Origin: Clostridiales bacterium
GTDB lineage: Bacteria > Bacillota > Clostridia > Lachnospirales > Lachnospiraceae
Reading direction: 5' to 3'
Assembly (NCBI GenBank): GCA_023663185.1
Contig: JAMPHY010000026.1
Location: 1-39,007, forward strand
Length of the DNA: 39,007 nucleotides
The translations under genes were made by a program, and so were the position numbers. Shown one piece after another: positions 1 through 8,684 of the stretch. The notes under the pieces are model-generated. The model was not told the DNA's origin. It ran no database searches and saw only the letters and a list, made by a program, of their open reading frames with translations. The stretch's first letter is position 1, and the number at the start of each line of letters is the position of its first letter.

Positions 1-1
1 G

Positions 2-838
2 AATGTAAAGGACAGCCTTTTCAGGTTCCTGTTTGGGAATGACAAAGAAAATACGTTGCAGCTTTACAATGCGCTTAACGGGACGGATTACCATGACGTC
101 AGTGCACTGCGGGTGGTCACGCTGAAGAATGCCGTATACGTGACGATGAAGAACGATTTGGCGTTCGTGCTTATGGGGACGTTAAATATGTATGAGCACC
201 AGAGTACATACAGCGCCAACATGCCGGTACGTTTCCTTATCTATCTGGCTGAGGAATACCAGAAGTTTGTAGATAAGGCTGAAAGCAGCATGTACGGGAC
301 TAAGCTGATATCCCTGCCGACGCCACAGTGCGTGGTGTTTTATAATGGAACAAGTAAGATGCCGGAAGAGACGGTATTAAGACTGTCAGATGCGTTTGAA
401 AACAAAGACAAAGAAGCAGATGTTGAGTTGAAGGTCCGAATGCTCAATATAAACAGCGGTTATAATGAGAAGCTTATGAAGAACTGCCAGACCTTAAAGG
501 AGTATGCGGCACTTGTAGAGATTTCCAGAAAATATATGTCAGAGACAGACGATAATAATGAAGCGTTATCCAGGACAATAAATTACTGTATAGAACACGG
601 TATTTTATCTGAATTCCTGAGAGAAAATCGGGCGGAGGTGTTAGGAATGCTGTTGGAAGAATTTGATGCCGAGAAGTATGAAAGGACGCTGAGGGAGGAA
701 GGCATAGAAAAGGGAATGACAGAATTTATCGATGCCATGAAAGAACTCAGGATTCCAGCTGATGAAATTAAGCAGCAGTTAATGAAGCGGTTTAATCTAA
801 GCGCCGAGGCAGCAGAAGAAAAAATAGCATATTCATAA
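2..838 (+). CDS. Rpn family nuclease / putative transposase (5' end outside window)
   Basis: The reading frame is open from base 2, so the gene starts upstream of the window; a TTG at 56 is internal, not the start. The frame before it reads KDSLFRFLFG, the usual N-terminal signature of the Rpn (PD-(D/E)XK) family. Further on, NDLAFVL, EHQST and NMPVRFLIY match the nuclease core with its acidic and Glu-x-Gln residues. The C-terminal third is charged and helical, with the EEGIEKG stretch typical of the family. Rpn proteins are DNA endonucleases that promote RecA-independent recombination in E. coli and are often annotated as transposases. They usually occur in many copies per genome, so this is probably accessory DNA. 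A hairpin follows the stop codon. The family is clear; the biological role here is inferred. Confidence 0.85.
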   Translation, partial: NVKDSLFRFLFGNDKENTLQLYNALNGTDYHDVSALRVVTLKNAVYVTMKNDLAFVLMGTLNMYEHQSTYSANMPVRFLIYLAEEYQKFVDKAESSMYGTKLISLPTPQCVVFYNGTSKMPEETVLRLSDAFENKDKEADVELKVRMLNINSGYNEKLMKNCQTLKEYAALVEISRKYMSETDDNNEALSRTINYCIEHGILSEFLRENRAEVLGMLLEEFDAEKYERTLREEGIEKGMTEFIDAMKELRIPADEIKQQLMKRFNLSAEAAEEKIAYS

Positions 839-846
839 AGAAAAAT

Positions 847-874
847 CCCCGGCAGACATAATTGTCGGGGAAAT
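847..874 (+). terminator. hairpin after the Rpn gene
   Basis: An 8-bp stem (CCCCGGCA with TGTCGGGG, one G-U pair) begins 8 bases after the stop codon and has an 8-base loop. It is followed by only a short AAATTT run, so termination efficiency is uncertain. Confidence 0.6.
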
Positions 875-1106
875 TTGATTGAAAATTATAACAAGAAAGT
901 TTGTGAATATTGACAAAATAACTTATGCAGGAAATGGCTATTATCGACGAATTTAATATTTACTTGCGTCTGATTTAATGCTATATTATATCTCGTAGTA
1001 TTTGAGGCTTATGCGGAGATTTTGCCGAATAATAGAGAATAATGATAAAATATCAAGCGTTATGATATTTCTGTGTGATTTTGAAGAGAGGAGTATGATT
1101 ATATTT

Positions 1107-1895
1107 ATGAAAAAAATAATTAAGAAACTTATATTTTTTAGCTTGTGCTTTATGTTTGTGTTTGGATTTAATATTAAAGCAGAAGCGGCTGGACTCAAAA
1201 TTGATACAAGACCTACATATGTATTATATGTGAATAGGACTCAGAACTGTGTTACTGTTGTGGAACAGAAGTCTGACGGCACTTCGGCAGTAGTTAAGTC
1301 TATGGTCTGCTCTTGCGGAAAAGAGGGACATGAGACGCCGGAAGGTGTGTTCAACACATCTGATTATTATGATTGGCGTCTTATGGTAGACGGAACTTAT
1401 GGCAAATATGCGGTAAGATTTAATAAAAGCATTCTTTTCCACTCGGTTCCCTATATAGAGCCTCAAGACGATACATTAGAATGGGATCAGTATAATCTTT
1501 TAGGGCAGAATGCCTCGCTTGGCTGCGTTCGTTTAGCTGCTGTTGATGCAAAATGGATTTATGATAACTGCAAGGTCGGAACTGTTGTTGTAGTTTATTC
1601 GGGAGACAAGCTTGTGGGTGATGTTACTAAGCCTACCGCAATAAAGATACCGGAAAACTCACCTTATAGAAATTGGGATCCGACAGATATTACGTTTGGC
1701 AATCCGTGGATTATGCCGGGAATAGCGGCGCCTGTACAGACTAATGTAGTAAAAAGTGCGGATACGTTTGACTATGTTGCTTATGCGGATAGATATGCTG
1801 ATGTAAAAGCAGTTTGGGGCTATGATAAAAATGCTTTGTATACACATTATACCACATGTGGAATATATGAAGGAAGAATTGCAGAATTTAAATAA
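1107..1895 (+). CDS. secreted L,D-transpeptidase (YkuD domain)
   Basis: The product should cross-link or modify peptidoglycan outside the membrane. From ATG 1107 it starts with a lysine-rich signal peptide (about residues 1-28, ending KAEAA). The YkuD catalytic domain follows, with His112 in FHSVPY and nucleophile Cys140 in SLGCVRL. The family's usual SHGC has Leu in place of the second His, a known variant. The last ~45 residues (FDYVAYADRY...YEGR) resemble a repeat found at the end of many secreted Clostridia cell-wall proteins. The start is ambiguous: AGGAG at 1089-1093 is 13 bases from ATG 1107 but only 1 base from ATG 1095. The in-frame extension to 1002 lies before the ribosome site and is unlikely. 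Monocistronic, with its own terminator. Confidence 0.88.
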   Translation: MKKIIKKLIFFSLCFMFVFGFNIKAEAAGLKIDTRPTYVLYVNRTQNCVTVVEQKSDGTSAVVKSMVCSCGKEGHETPEGVFNTSDYYDWRLMVDGTYGKYAVRFNKSILFHSVPYIEPQDDTLEWDQYNLLGQNASLGCVRLAAVDAKWIYDNCKVGTVVVVYSGDKLVGDVTKPTAIKIPENSPYRNWDPTDITFGNPWIMPGIAAPVQTNVVKSADTFDYVAYADRYADVKAVWGYDKNALYTHYTTCGIYEGRIAEFK

Positions 1896-1911
1896 GAAGA
1901 AAGTATCAAGG

Positions 1912-1938
1912 GCGCAGGCTTTTTAGTCTGCGCTTTTA
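1912..1938 (+). terminator. intrinsic terminator after the L,D-transpeptidase gene
   Basis: A 9-bp stem (GCGCAGGCT with AGTCTGCGC, one G-U pair) closes a TTTT loop and is followed by TTTTA, 16 bases after the stop codon. Confidence 0.85.
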
Positions 1939-1987
1939 TAATATCACAACAGTCCGATTGCAGTCATAGTATTTAATACAAAGCTCT

Positions 1988-2015
1988 TTGATTTCTATAA
2001 AAATTATGTTATGAT
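1988..2015 (+). promoter_or_regulatory. candidate promoter for the 2079-5619 gene unit
   Basis: TTGATT (1988-1993) and TATGAT (2010-2015) are 16 bases apart and lie 64 bases before the first gene. This is inferred from consensus only. Confidence 0.4.
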
Positions 2016-2078
2016 AAATTGTAGTATATTAAATATGTAACGTGCTTGTAGGATTGGTAATAGAAAGAAGCTGTAATT

Positions 2079-2300
2079 ATGTTTGGTAAGAAAACTAAGG
2101 TAAATAGCGATATTAAGCAGTATGACAAATCTGACTGGAAACCTGTCATAAAGTGCAGTATATGTAATGGCGAACAGGTGGCGGGCTTTAAAAATATACA
2201 TACAGGCAGATTTGAAGAGATTATGCTTATAAAAGATAATGGCGATTTGGCGGATTTTAAGAAACAATATGCTCTTACAGATATAAGCAGGGAATATTGA
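2079..2300 (+). CDS. small conserved CxxC protein of unknown function
   Basis: A 73-residue soluble protein with a lysine-rich start (MFGKK), a CSIC (CxxC) pair near residue 31 and the stretch EQVAGFKNIHTGRFEEI. I have an impression of similar short proteins in other Clostridia but no function for them. The two cysteines could bind metal or be redox-active; nothing in the sequence decides this. A purine-rich AGAAAGAAG lies about 7 bases before the ATG. It is the first gene of a unit with the transglutaminase-like, flavoprotein and coiled-coil genes, 61 bases from the next start and with no terminator between. Confidence 0.7.
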   Translation: MFGKKTKVNSDIKQYDKSDWKPVIKCSICNGEQVAGFKNIHTGRFEEIMLIKDNGDLADFKKQYALTDISREY

Positions 2301-2361
2301 ATTAAGATTGTTAAGAGCTTGCGCCCAAACTCGCAGGCTGAGTAAGAATAGGGGATTAGTT

Positions 2362-3936
2362 ATGAAGCTTATTAAAAAGATTTTATTCGGTATAGCCGCG
2401 TTTTTTATACTGCTTTGCGGCATTATCGTGTTATGTGCTATGAATCCCGGCATGTCGTCTCAGATAGCCGATACGCTTAAATTGAATAATGAGACTCAGT
2501 ACAGTCCGACAGGTATTATCGGCAGTGGGACGTCTCCGCATACGGACATCTATGATAATGATGGTGTGGAAAACGAACAGCCATCTGACATAGAGGCGGA
2601 TATGCCGGCTGACACTCCGCTTGATAATTCAACCAATAATACGCCGTCAAATGCAGTTGAATCCGTATACGGTCCTGTGCCGGATAATACTATATGGTCC
2701 GTAAATACCAATGCGGACGATGAAAAAGAAAAGGATTCTGCGACTCAAAACATTACTGCACCCAAAGAGGTTGAGGGCAAAAACGGCTATGAGCCTGTTA
2801 AAGATGCCAGTTGCGTAATTGACGACGTTGAGGCAAGACAGCTTCTTTCGGAGATAGATACCGGAAGAACAGGGGACGACCTTACTTTTGATCCCAGATT
2901 TTATCCGTATTATTACATGCTTGATTATAAAGGACAGCATGTATATCGTCAGATATACGCTAATGCAACGGCGCTTAACAAAGAGTTTGCGCCCATAGAA
3001 GATGTTACCGTAAAGGAGCTTAGGGATATTTTTGCAGCAGTATACAACGACCACCCTGAACTGTTCTGGCTGGATACGGCGTATTCTTGTAAGTATAAAA
3101 GAGATGGCAACTGCGCGCAGATAGAACTGCAGTTTAATGATACGGCGGATAAGCTGGAAGAGGAAAAAGCGGTCTTTGAGGAAAAAGCTAATGCAATTAT
3201 CAATGCGGCGCAGGAGCTTGACGGTGATTACGAGAGGGAAAAATACGTCCACGATACTCTGATAGCGCAGACAGAATATTCTGCCTCGGCAAAGATGAAC
3301 CAGAGCGCTTATAGCGCCTTAGTGAATGGTTCGACGGTTTGCGCAGGGTATGCAAGGGCGTTTCAATATATGTTGCAAAAGCTTTGGATACCATGTTATT
3401 ATTGCACAGGCTATGCGGGAGAAAATCACGCATGGAACATAGTTGCGTTAGACGACGGATATTATAATGTCGATGCAACTTGGGACGATACGGGCAACGG
3501 CACATACGCATATTTTAATAAAACCGATGCGGACTATGCGGGAAACCATCTGAGGCAGGATTTATCAGTTAATCTGCCGCCCTGCAATGCGACGGTGTTT
3601 AGAAACTTAGAATCAGCCGAGAATGGCGATTTAAGGAGTCTTGCAGATGTAGGCATGACTCAGGACAGCGCTTTGACCTCATTGGAGTCATATTATAACG
3701 TGTGTTATCAAGAGCTTAATACGGCAGGCAAAGGCGAATACAGCTTTAGAACCGTGTTAGCGGGTGACGCTTTGTTTGACGACGTGTACGCAGCTTATCA
3801 GACGGACGACTATAAACAGGGGTATATAAATAAGGCGATGACTGAGCTTGGAGCTTCGGAATACAGAATAAACTGGAATATAGAGATGTTAGCGGATAGT
3901 TATTATCTGGTAACTCATGATGTTGTGATAAAATAG
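2362..3936 (+). CDS. membrane-anchored transglutaminase-like cysteine protein
   Basis: From ATG 2362 (AGGGG 7 bases upstream) the 525-residue product begins with one transmembrane anchor at about residues 5-27. A Pro/Asn/Asp-rich linker follows to about residue 150, then a mixed region. The transglutaminase-like core carries a complete catalytic triad: Cys327 in TVCAGYARA, His356 in ENHAWN and Asp371 in NVDATWDD. Such domains act as peptidases or amide-forming enzymes, and extracytoplasmic versions often act on envelope proteins. The upstream TTG at 2308 lies before the ribosome site and is rejected. The gene is close to the next one (19 bases), so they are probably co-transcribed. The substrate is unknown. 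Confidence 0.82.
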   Translation: MKLIKKILFGIAAFFILLCGIIVLCAMNPGMSSQIADTLKLNNETQYSPTGIIGSGTSPHTDIYDNDGVENEQPSDIEADMPADTPLDNSTNNTPSNAVESVYGPVPDNTIWSVNTNADDEKEKDSATQNITAPKEVEGKNGYEPVKDASCVIDDVEARQLLSEIDTGRTGDDLTFDPRFYPYYYMLDYKGQHVYRQIYANATALNKEFAPIEDVTVKELRDIFAAVYNDHPELFWLDTAYSCKYKRDGNCAQIELQFNDTADKLEEEKAVFEEKANAIINAAQELDGDYEREKYVHDTLIAQTEYSASAKMNQSAYSALVNGSTVCAGYARAFQYMLQKLWIPCYYCTGYAGENHAWNIVALDDGYYNVDATWDDTGNGTYAYFNKTDADYAGNHLRQDLSVNLPPCNATVFRNLESAENGDLRSLADVGMTQDSALTSLESYYNVCYQELNTAGKGEYSFRTVLAGDALFDDVYAAYQTDDYKQGYINKAMTELGASEYRINWNIEMLADSYYLVTHDVVIK

Positions 3937-3955
3937 AAAGGTATGGTTGTTAGTA

Positions 3956-5272
3956 ATGAAAGTATTGGTAGTGAACGGAAGTCCTAAAGGCAAAAATAGT
4001 ATTACATATCAGACTGTGCGTTTTTTACAGAAGAAATTTACTAATGATGAATTTGAGGTTATCCATGCGGGAGCACAGATAAGAATGCTGGAACAGGATA
4101 TGCAGGACGTGTGTGAGGCGATGGAGCGTGCCGATATGATATTGTTTGCTTACCCTGTTTACACTTTTATTGCCCCTTCGCAATTACATAAGTTTATTGC
4201 GCTACTTAAGAGTCATAATCTGGATTTATCAGGAAAATACTGTACGCAGATTACTACGTCGAAGCATTTCTATGACATAACCGCGCACCGTTATATTGAG
4301 GATAACTGCAAGGATATGGGAATGAAGGTACTTCGTGGATTTTCTGCCGATATGAACGACCTTTTGACTACTAAGGGACAGCTTCAGATTATCACATATT
4401 GGAATTATCTTAAACATATAATAGGGCAGGAAAACTCGCCGTTTGCGGAAGATTTAGTCCCTGCTCCGCTTAATGAGAAGGACTCAAAATATAGGGTTAT
4501 AATTGTTACGGACTGCCCCAAAGAGAATAGCAGGCTTAGGAGAATGATTATTGATTTTAGAAAGGCGCTGCCATATGAAAGCCATGTTGTCAATCTTCAA
4601 AACTTTGATTTCCGCGGCGGCTGTCTTGGCTGTTTCCACTGTGCTGCGGACGGAACCTGCGTATATAAAGATGGATTCGACGAATTCTTAAGAAAGAAGA
4701 TTCAGCGTTCAGACAGTATTGTATATGCTTTTTCTATTAAGGATCATTCTATGGGAACCCTGTTCAAGACCTATGACGACAGGCAGTTTTGCAACGGACA
4801 CCGCACGGTTACTATGGGTAAGCCTACGGCATATATTATAGATGGAGAGTTCTCAAGGGAGAAAAATCTTCAAATGATTTTGGAGGGAAGAAGTCAGGTC
4901 GGCGGAAACTTCCTTGCGGGTATCGCAACAAATGAGGGCATAGAGGCGGATTCTGTAGCAGAGTGCGCAGATAAGCTTGCCTACGCGCTTGAACATAGGA
5001 TTATGGTTAATGAGAACTTCTATGGAGTGGGCGGCAAAAAGATTTTCAGGGATTTAGTGTACGAGATGCAGGGAATGATGCAGGCGGATCACAAGTTTTA
5101 TAAGGCGCAGAAACTGTATGATTTTCCGCAGAAAAATGTTTCCACGATTTTATTTATGAAATTAGTAGGCTTACTGCTTAGGCTGCCCGCAAGTAAAGCC
5201 AAAGTCCAGCCTAAGATGACGGAAGGAATGTTGATGCCTTACGAGAAGATAATCAAAGGGAAGACATTGTAA
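3956..5272 (+). CDS. two-domain flavodoxin-fold / iron-sulfur flavoprotein-like oxidoreductase
   Basis: The 438-residue protein holds two flavodoxin-like halves. Residues 1-155 begin with the FMN-binding strand MKVLVVNGSPKGKNS. The second half starts near residue 179 (YRVIIVTDCPKENS). That half has Cys223, Cys226, Cys229 and Cys235 spaced CX2CX2CX5C, the compact cysteine motif of iron-sulfur flavoproteins that bind a [4Fe-4S] cluster. It probably shuttles electrons with NAD(P)H or ferredoxin, but the partner is unknown. Single-domain NADPH-FMN reductases are about 180-220 residues, so this is a natural fusion or internal duplication. The start is uncertain: TTG 3947 sits 5 bases after AAAGG, while ATG 3956 begins the fold exactly. 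Confidence 0.8.
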   Translation: MKVLVVNGSPKGKNSITYQTVRFLQKKFTNDEFEVIHAGAQIRMLEQDMQDVCEAMERADMILFAYPVYTFIAPSQLHKFIALLKSHNLDLSGKYCTQITTSKHFYDITAHRYIEDNCKDMGMKVLRGFSADMNDLLTTKGQLQIITYWNYLKHIIGQENSPFAEDLVPAPLNEKDSKYRVIIVTDCPKENSRLRRMIIDFRKALPYESHVVNLQNFDFRGGCLGCFHCAADGTCVYKDGFDEFLRKKIQRSDSIVYAFSIKDHSMGTLFKTYDDRQFCNGHRTVTMGKPTAYIIDGEFSREKNLQMILEGRSQVGGNFLAGIATNEGIEADSVAECADKLAYALEHRIMVNENFYGVGGKKIFRDLVYEMQGMMQADHKFYKAQKLYDFPQKNVSTILFMKLVGLLLRLPASKAKVQPKMTEGMLMPYEKIIKGKTL

Positions 5273-5319
5273 TGACATTAAAAAGCAGAAAATAGAAAAA
5301 TGGAGGAGGTAATATCAGT

Positions 5320-5619
5320 ATGGAAGGTAATTTTGACGGAATGGAGTTTGTAAACAAAATAGGGGAGACTATTACCGCTAAGGGAAAAGAAGTAACCGGC
5401 AAAGCAAAGGATATGGCGGAAATAGTTCAGCTTAAAAATCGGATTAAGGCATGTGAAGATACTATCAAGAAGAATTATATTGAGATAGGCAAGCGTTATT
5501 ATGAACTGCATGCGTCTCAGCCTGAGGAGCATTATGCGGAACAGTGCATAGCAATAAATAACGCGCAGGACAACATAGCTAATCTGGAGCAGAAAATCAA
5601 GGACATAAAAGGTATCTAA
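5320..5619 (+). CDS. short helical/coiled-coil protein, function unknown
   Basis: A 99-residue soluble protein with no signal peptide or cysteine pairs apart from two isolated Cys. Residues 25-60 and 75-97 form charged heptad-like helices (LKNRIKACEDTIKKNY and IANLEQKIKDI), with a GKRYYELH segment between them. I do not recognise a named family with certainty; proteins of this plan sometimes carry a zinc ribbon at the C terminus, and this one does not. It has a strong GGAGGAGGT 10 bases before the ATG. It is the last gene of the unit that starts at 2079, 47 bases after the flavoprotein gene, and ends at a clear terminator. Confidence 0.65.
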   Translation: MEGNFDGMEFVNKIGETITAKGKEVTGKAKDMAEIVQLKNRIKACEDTIKKNYIEIGKRYYELHASQPEEHYAEQCIAINNAQDNIANLEQKIKDIKGI

Positions 5620-5623
5620 GAAA

Positions 5624-5648
5624 GCGCAGGTGATGAGCCTGCGCTTTT
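5624..5648. terminator. bidirectional terminator between convergent genes
   Basis: A perfect 7-bp stem (GCGCAGG with CCTGCGC) and 7-base loop are flanked by AAA on the left and TTTT on the right, so it can act on both strands. The stop codon of the leftward PBP gene (5647-5649) overlaps the right-hand T run. Confidence 0.85.
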
Positions 5649-8355
5649 ATTCTGTCGGCTCAGTCTCCGGCAACAGCGGATTTAAGATGTCGTAAGGATT
5701 CGTAAGCGTGCCGGGCAGAAGTCCGTTTCTTAGGTTAATCTCGGCGCGCTGCGCTTCTATAATCGCTTCATAATCCGGATTGGTGAAGAACTCTCCAGTA
5801 TGCGGGCAGGTATTGGTCTGAATTACAGGTACGCTGCTTATCGTACCATCTGCATTCAGCACTTCATTAGTGGCTGCGGTGGGATATCCAAGCTGTATGG
5901 AGATATCCTCGATAAGCGGCAGCTCTAATACTCCGTCCACTCTGAATGGGCAGAACTCCGTAGCACGCAGCATACTGTACTGGCAGACTGGTCCCATATA
6001 ATGAATATCACAAGTTTCAGTAGGAACAGTGCCTTCTGCGAAATATTCTGTTTTTAAAGTCGCATCACATAAGCCCGGAACCGGCAGCTTACCGGATTTT
6101 GAACATACTGTGGCGGTGACAATGCCGCTGGGTACGGTGAAGGACTGGTTAGGAAGCTCCTCATGGATTTTGGACATAACCGCTTTCCACAGGGCTTTTG
6201 CCAGATCGTCCTCTGTTTTGGACAGTTTTATGTTATTATCATAGCCCGTCCATGTTGCCGCAGTATAATAGGGCGTATATCCAACGAACCAGACGTCTTT
6301 GGAATTCGTGGTTGTACCGGTTTTGCCTGCTATCGCCATATCATTGAAGTTGACTGCCCTTCCGGTGCCTCCGGCAGCAGTAACGACGTCCACCATAGCG
6401 TCAGTCAGTAGAAAAGCGGTAGTTTCCTTAAGCACCTGTCTGGTCTGCGGCGTCGTATTATCAAGAATAACATTTCCATCATGGTCTAATACTTTTGTAT
6501 ATAATCTGGGTTTAATATAAGTTCCGCCATTGGCGATACATGCGTAAGCGGCGGTAAGCTCTTCGTTGGTAACGCCATGCGTAATCCCGCCAAGTGCGAG
6601 AGGCTGCTGGATATCGGAGAAAACTTCATTGCCGATTTCTTCACGCTCTACTAAGGTGGTAAAACCAAAATTGAGCAGATAATCAAAACCAAGCTGCGGC
6701 GTAATCCATGTCAAAGCTTTAACGGTTATTACGTTCATAGACTCTCTGATTCCGTCCCTAAAAGAACAGATTCCCTTATACCCTGTATCGTACCAGTTGC
6801 CTACGGGACGTCCGCCTTCATAGTTGAAAGGCGAGTCATTAAGAACCGTAGCAAGTGTAAGACCGGCGCTGTCAAGGGCGGGGGCATAGGTAGATACAAT
6901 CTTAAATGTGGAGCCGGGCTGTCTGACGGCGTCCGTAGCACGATTTAAAGTACGGCTTCCGCTTTTGGCGCCACGCCCGCCTACCATTGCCACAACATAT
7001 CCTGTATGCTGGTCTTCAACGACTAAGGACATCTGCGGCTGCGGTATCAGGCTTATGGTTTCAGCAAAAACCTCATCATTGGGACCAAGAACCGCCTCTT
7101 TATAAAGCTCAATATCCGCATATGCTTCTTCCTGCGTCGAATAAATCAGGTTATATTGTTTATTGTTCTGCAGAAAAAAGTCCTTAAACATTTCCGTGCT
7201 GTAATTTATTCTGTCACCATTTTTGTCTAATACGGTTAGTTTATAATTAAGATACCACTTCGTATTAGAGGGAAAATTGTCGGGATTAGAGAACTCCGCG
7301 TCGCATATTGCCTGAATGGAAGGGTCCTGTGTGGAATAGATTTTTAAGCCACCGCTGTACAAAAGGGTAAAAGCCTGTGTTTCATTATATCCCGCCACGT
7401 TAATAAGGTCTTCCATTACATCGTCGATAAGCGCGTCAACGAAATATGTATTTACGCTGGCTTCGCCGTTATCCGTATTATTTATCTGAATACGTTCATA
7501 TACATCATCTGCCATAGCTTCGTCATACTCTGCCTGTGTTATATATCCCTGTTCAAGCATATCCCCCAAGACTTTTTCACGACGCTTAGCATTTTCTTCG
7601 GGATTGGTAATCGGGTTAAGTCTGGACGGATTCTTAGTAATGCCGGCGATTACTGCGCACTCCGATAAAGTCAGGTCGCTTACGGATTTGTTAAAATAGC
7701 GCAATGACGCCGCTTGAACGCCGAGAGTATTCTGACCTAAGTTGATTGAATTCATATAGTTAATCAGGATATCGTCTTTGCTCATAACCTTTTCAAGCTC
7801 AAGGGCAAGATACTGCTCCTGAAATTTACGTTTGAACTTCTCGGCGTCTGTTGTTTCGCTTGTCCATTCGGTAAAAACATTGTTTTTAAGAAGCTGTTGC
7901 GTAATCGTGCTGGCGCCTTCGGAAAAGTGGAAGCCATTTGTAATGCCTTTGACGCCCGCTCTTATTATACCCTTAATATCAATGCCGTTGTGGTTGTAGA
8001 AACGTTCGTCTTCGACAGCAACAAACGCATGCTGAAGGTTTTCCGGTACAACGTCGATACTGACTGGAATACGGTTTGAATCCGTAGATACCAGTTTTGC
8101 CGTCTGATGACCTTCTATATCATATACAAAAGTGGAAAATCCGGAAGGCGTGACATCTATATTGCTTATATCGGGAGATGTGGAAAGAATGCCACGGAAT
8201 AAGCCGATTCCTGCGCATGCTACGATTATAGAAACCGAAAGCACGAAAAGAAGGGATACCTGAACAAATAGAAATCCCAGTTTCTTTCCCCATTTAACAG
8301 ATGTTGCGTTAAGAGCCTTCTGTTTTTTCCTAACGCTTCTTTTTCCATAATTCAT
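5647..8355 (-). CDS. class A penicillin-binding protein (glycosyltransferase plus transpeptidase)
   Basis: This bifunctional enzyme polymerises lipid II into glycan strands and cross-links the stem peptides. A basic cytoplasmic tail (1-26) precedes one membrane anchor (about 27-53). The GT51 domain shows the catalytic Glu115 in VEDERFYNH and the GASTITQQLLKN motif (148-158). The transpeptidase has all three motifs: Ser482 in GSTFK, Ser539-x-Asn541 in ESMNVI and Lys678-Thr-Gly in GKTGTT. The length (902 aa) is normal for PBP1-type proteins; the tail after about 800 is Cys- and Pro-containing and without a recognised domain. AGGAGG lies 11 bases before the ATG. It appears monocistronic, convergent with the unit at 2079-5619. 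Confidence 0.95.
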   Translation of the reverse strand: MNYGKRSVRKKQKALNATSVKWGKKLGFLFVQVSLLFVLSVSIIVACAGIGLFRGILSTSPDISNIDVTPSGFSTFVYDIEGHQTAKLVSTDSNRIPVSIDVVPENLQHAFVAVEDERFYNHNGIDIKGIIRAGVKGITNGFHFSEGASTITQQLLKNNVFTEWTSETTDAEKFKRKFQEQYLALELEKVMSKDDILINYMNSINLGQNTLGVQAASLRYFNKSVSDLTLSECAVIAGITKNPSRLNPITNPEENAKRREKVLGDMLEQGYITQAEYDEAMADDVYERIQINNTDNGEASVNTYFVDALIDDVMEDLINVAGYNETQAFTLLYSGGLKIYSTQDPSIQAICDAEFSNPDNFPSNTKWYLNYKLTVLDKNGDRINYSTEMFKDFFLQNNKQYNLIYSTQEEAYADIELYKEAVLGPNDEVFAETISLIPQPQMSLVVEDQHTGYVVAMVGGRGAKSGSRTLNRATDAVRQPGSTFKIVSTYAPALDSAGLTLATVLNDSPFNYEGGRPVGNWYDTGYKGICSFRDGIRESMNVITVKALTWITPQLGFDYLLNFGFTTLVEREEIGNEVFSDIQQPLALGGITHGVTNEELTAAYACIANGGTYIKPRLYTKVLDHDGNVILDNTTPQTRQVLKETTAFLLTDAMVDVVTAAGGTGRAVNFNDMAIAGKTGTTTNSKDVWFVGYTPYYTAATWTGYDNNIKLSKTEDDLAKALWKAVMSKIHEELPNQSFTVPSGIVTATVCSKSGKLPVPGLCDATLKTEYFAEGTVPTETCDIHYMGPVCQYSMLRATEFCPFRVDGVLELPLIEDISIQLGYPTAATNEVLNADGTISSVPVIQTNTCPHTGEFFTNPDYEAIIEAQRAEINLRNGLLPGTLTNPYDILNPLLPETEPTE

Positions 8356-8684
8356 TGATAATACTGCCTCCTAAAACCAGCCTGTTGCAACTGAGCCTAT
8401 ATACCATGCTCACAGAAGCAACTAAAGTAAATTATTGGCTGAGCTTATTATACCAAATTTTGGATACTAAATAAAGGTTTTTATTATAAATTAAGATAAT
8501 TTAAGATATTCTTAATTTATTTCTCTGTGCTAAGATTATTAAGAATTATTCACAAGTCGATATACTTTTATTCCAAATTATGTTAAGATATAAATAATTG
8601 TGGTGTTCTAATTAGGCATGGAGCTCCGTTTTTGTTCATTTTAGTTAAATTCGTGAAAGTAAGAAAGATTATATTGATTATATT
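8356..8684. other. 329-base divergent intergenic region
   Basis: AT-rich spacer between the leftward PBP gene and the rightward IMPACT-family gene. It holds a leftward extended -10 promoter at 8447-8455. It also holds an 11-bp inverted repeat (8486-8496 with 8510-8520) containing the smaller palindrome TTAAGATATTCTTAA at 8501-8515. Related TTAAGAT-type words recur nearby. No ORF or riboswitch signature was recognised. Confidence 0.5.
8447..8455 (-). promoter_or_regulatory. extended -10 promoter for the PBP gene
   Basis: Read on the minus strand, TGGTATAAT is a perfect extended -10 element (TATAAT at 8452-8447). The -35 region is poor (TTTATT at a 17-base spacing), as is common for extended -10 promoters. 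It lies about 90 bases before the PBP start. Confidence 0.5.

Noticed and set aside
56-58. TTG start codon for the Rpn gene
   Set aside because: The frame upstream is open to base 2 and encodes the conserved KDSLFRFLFG motif, so the true start is outside the window.
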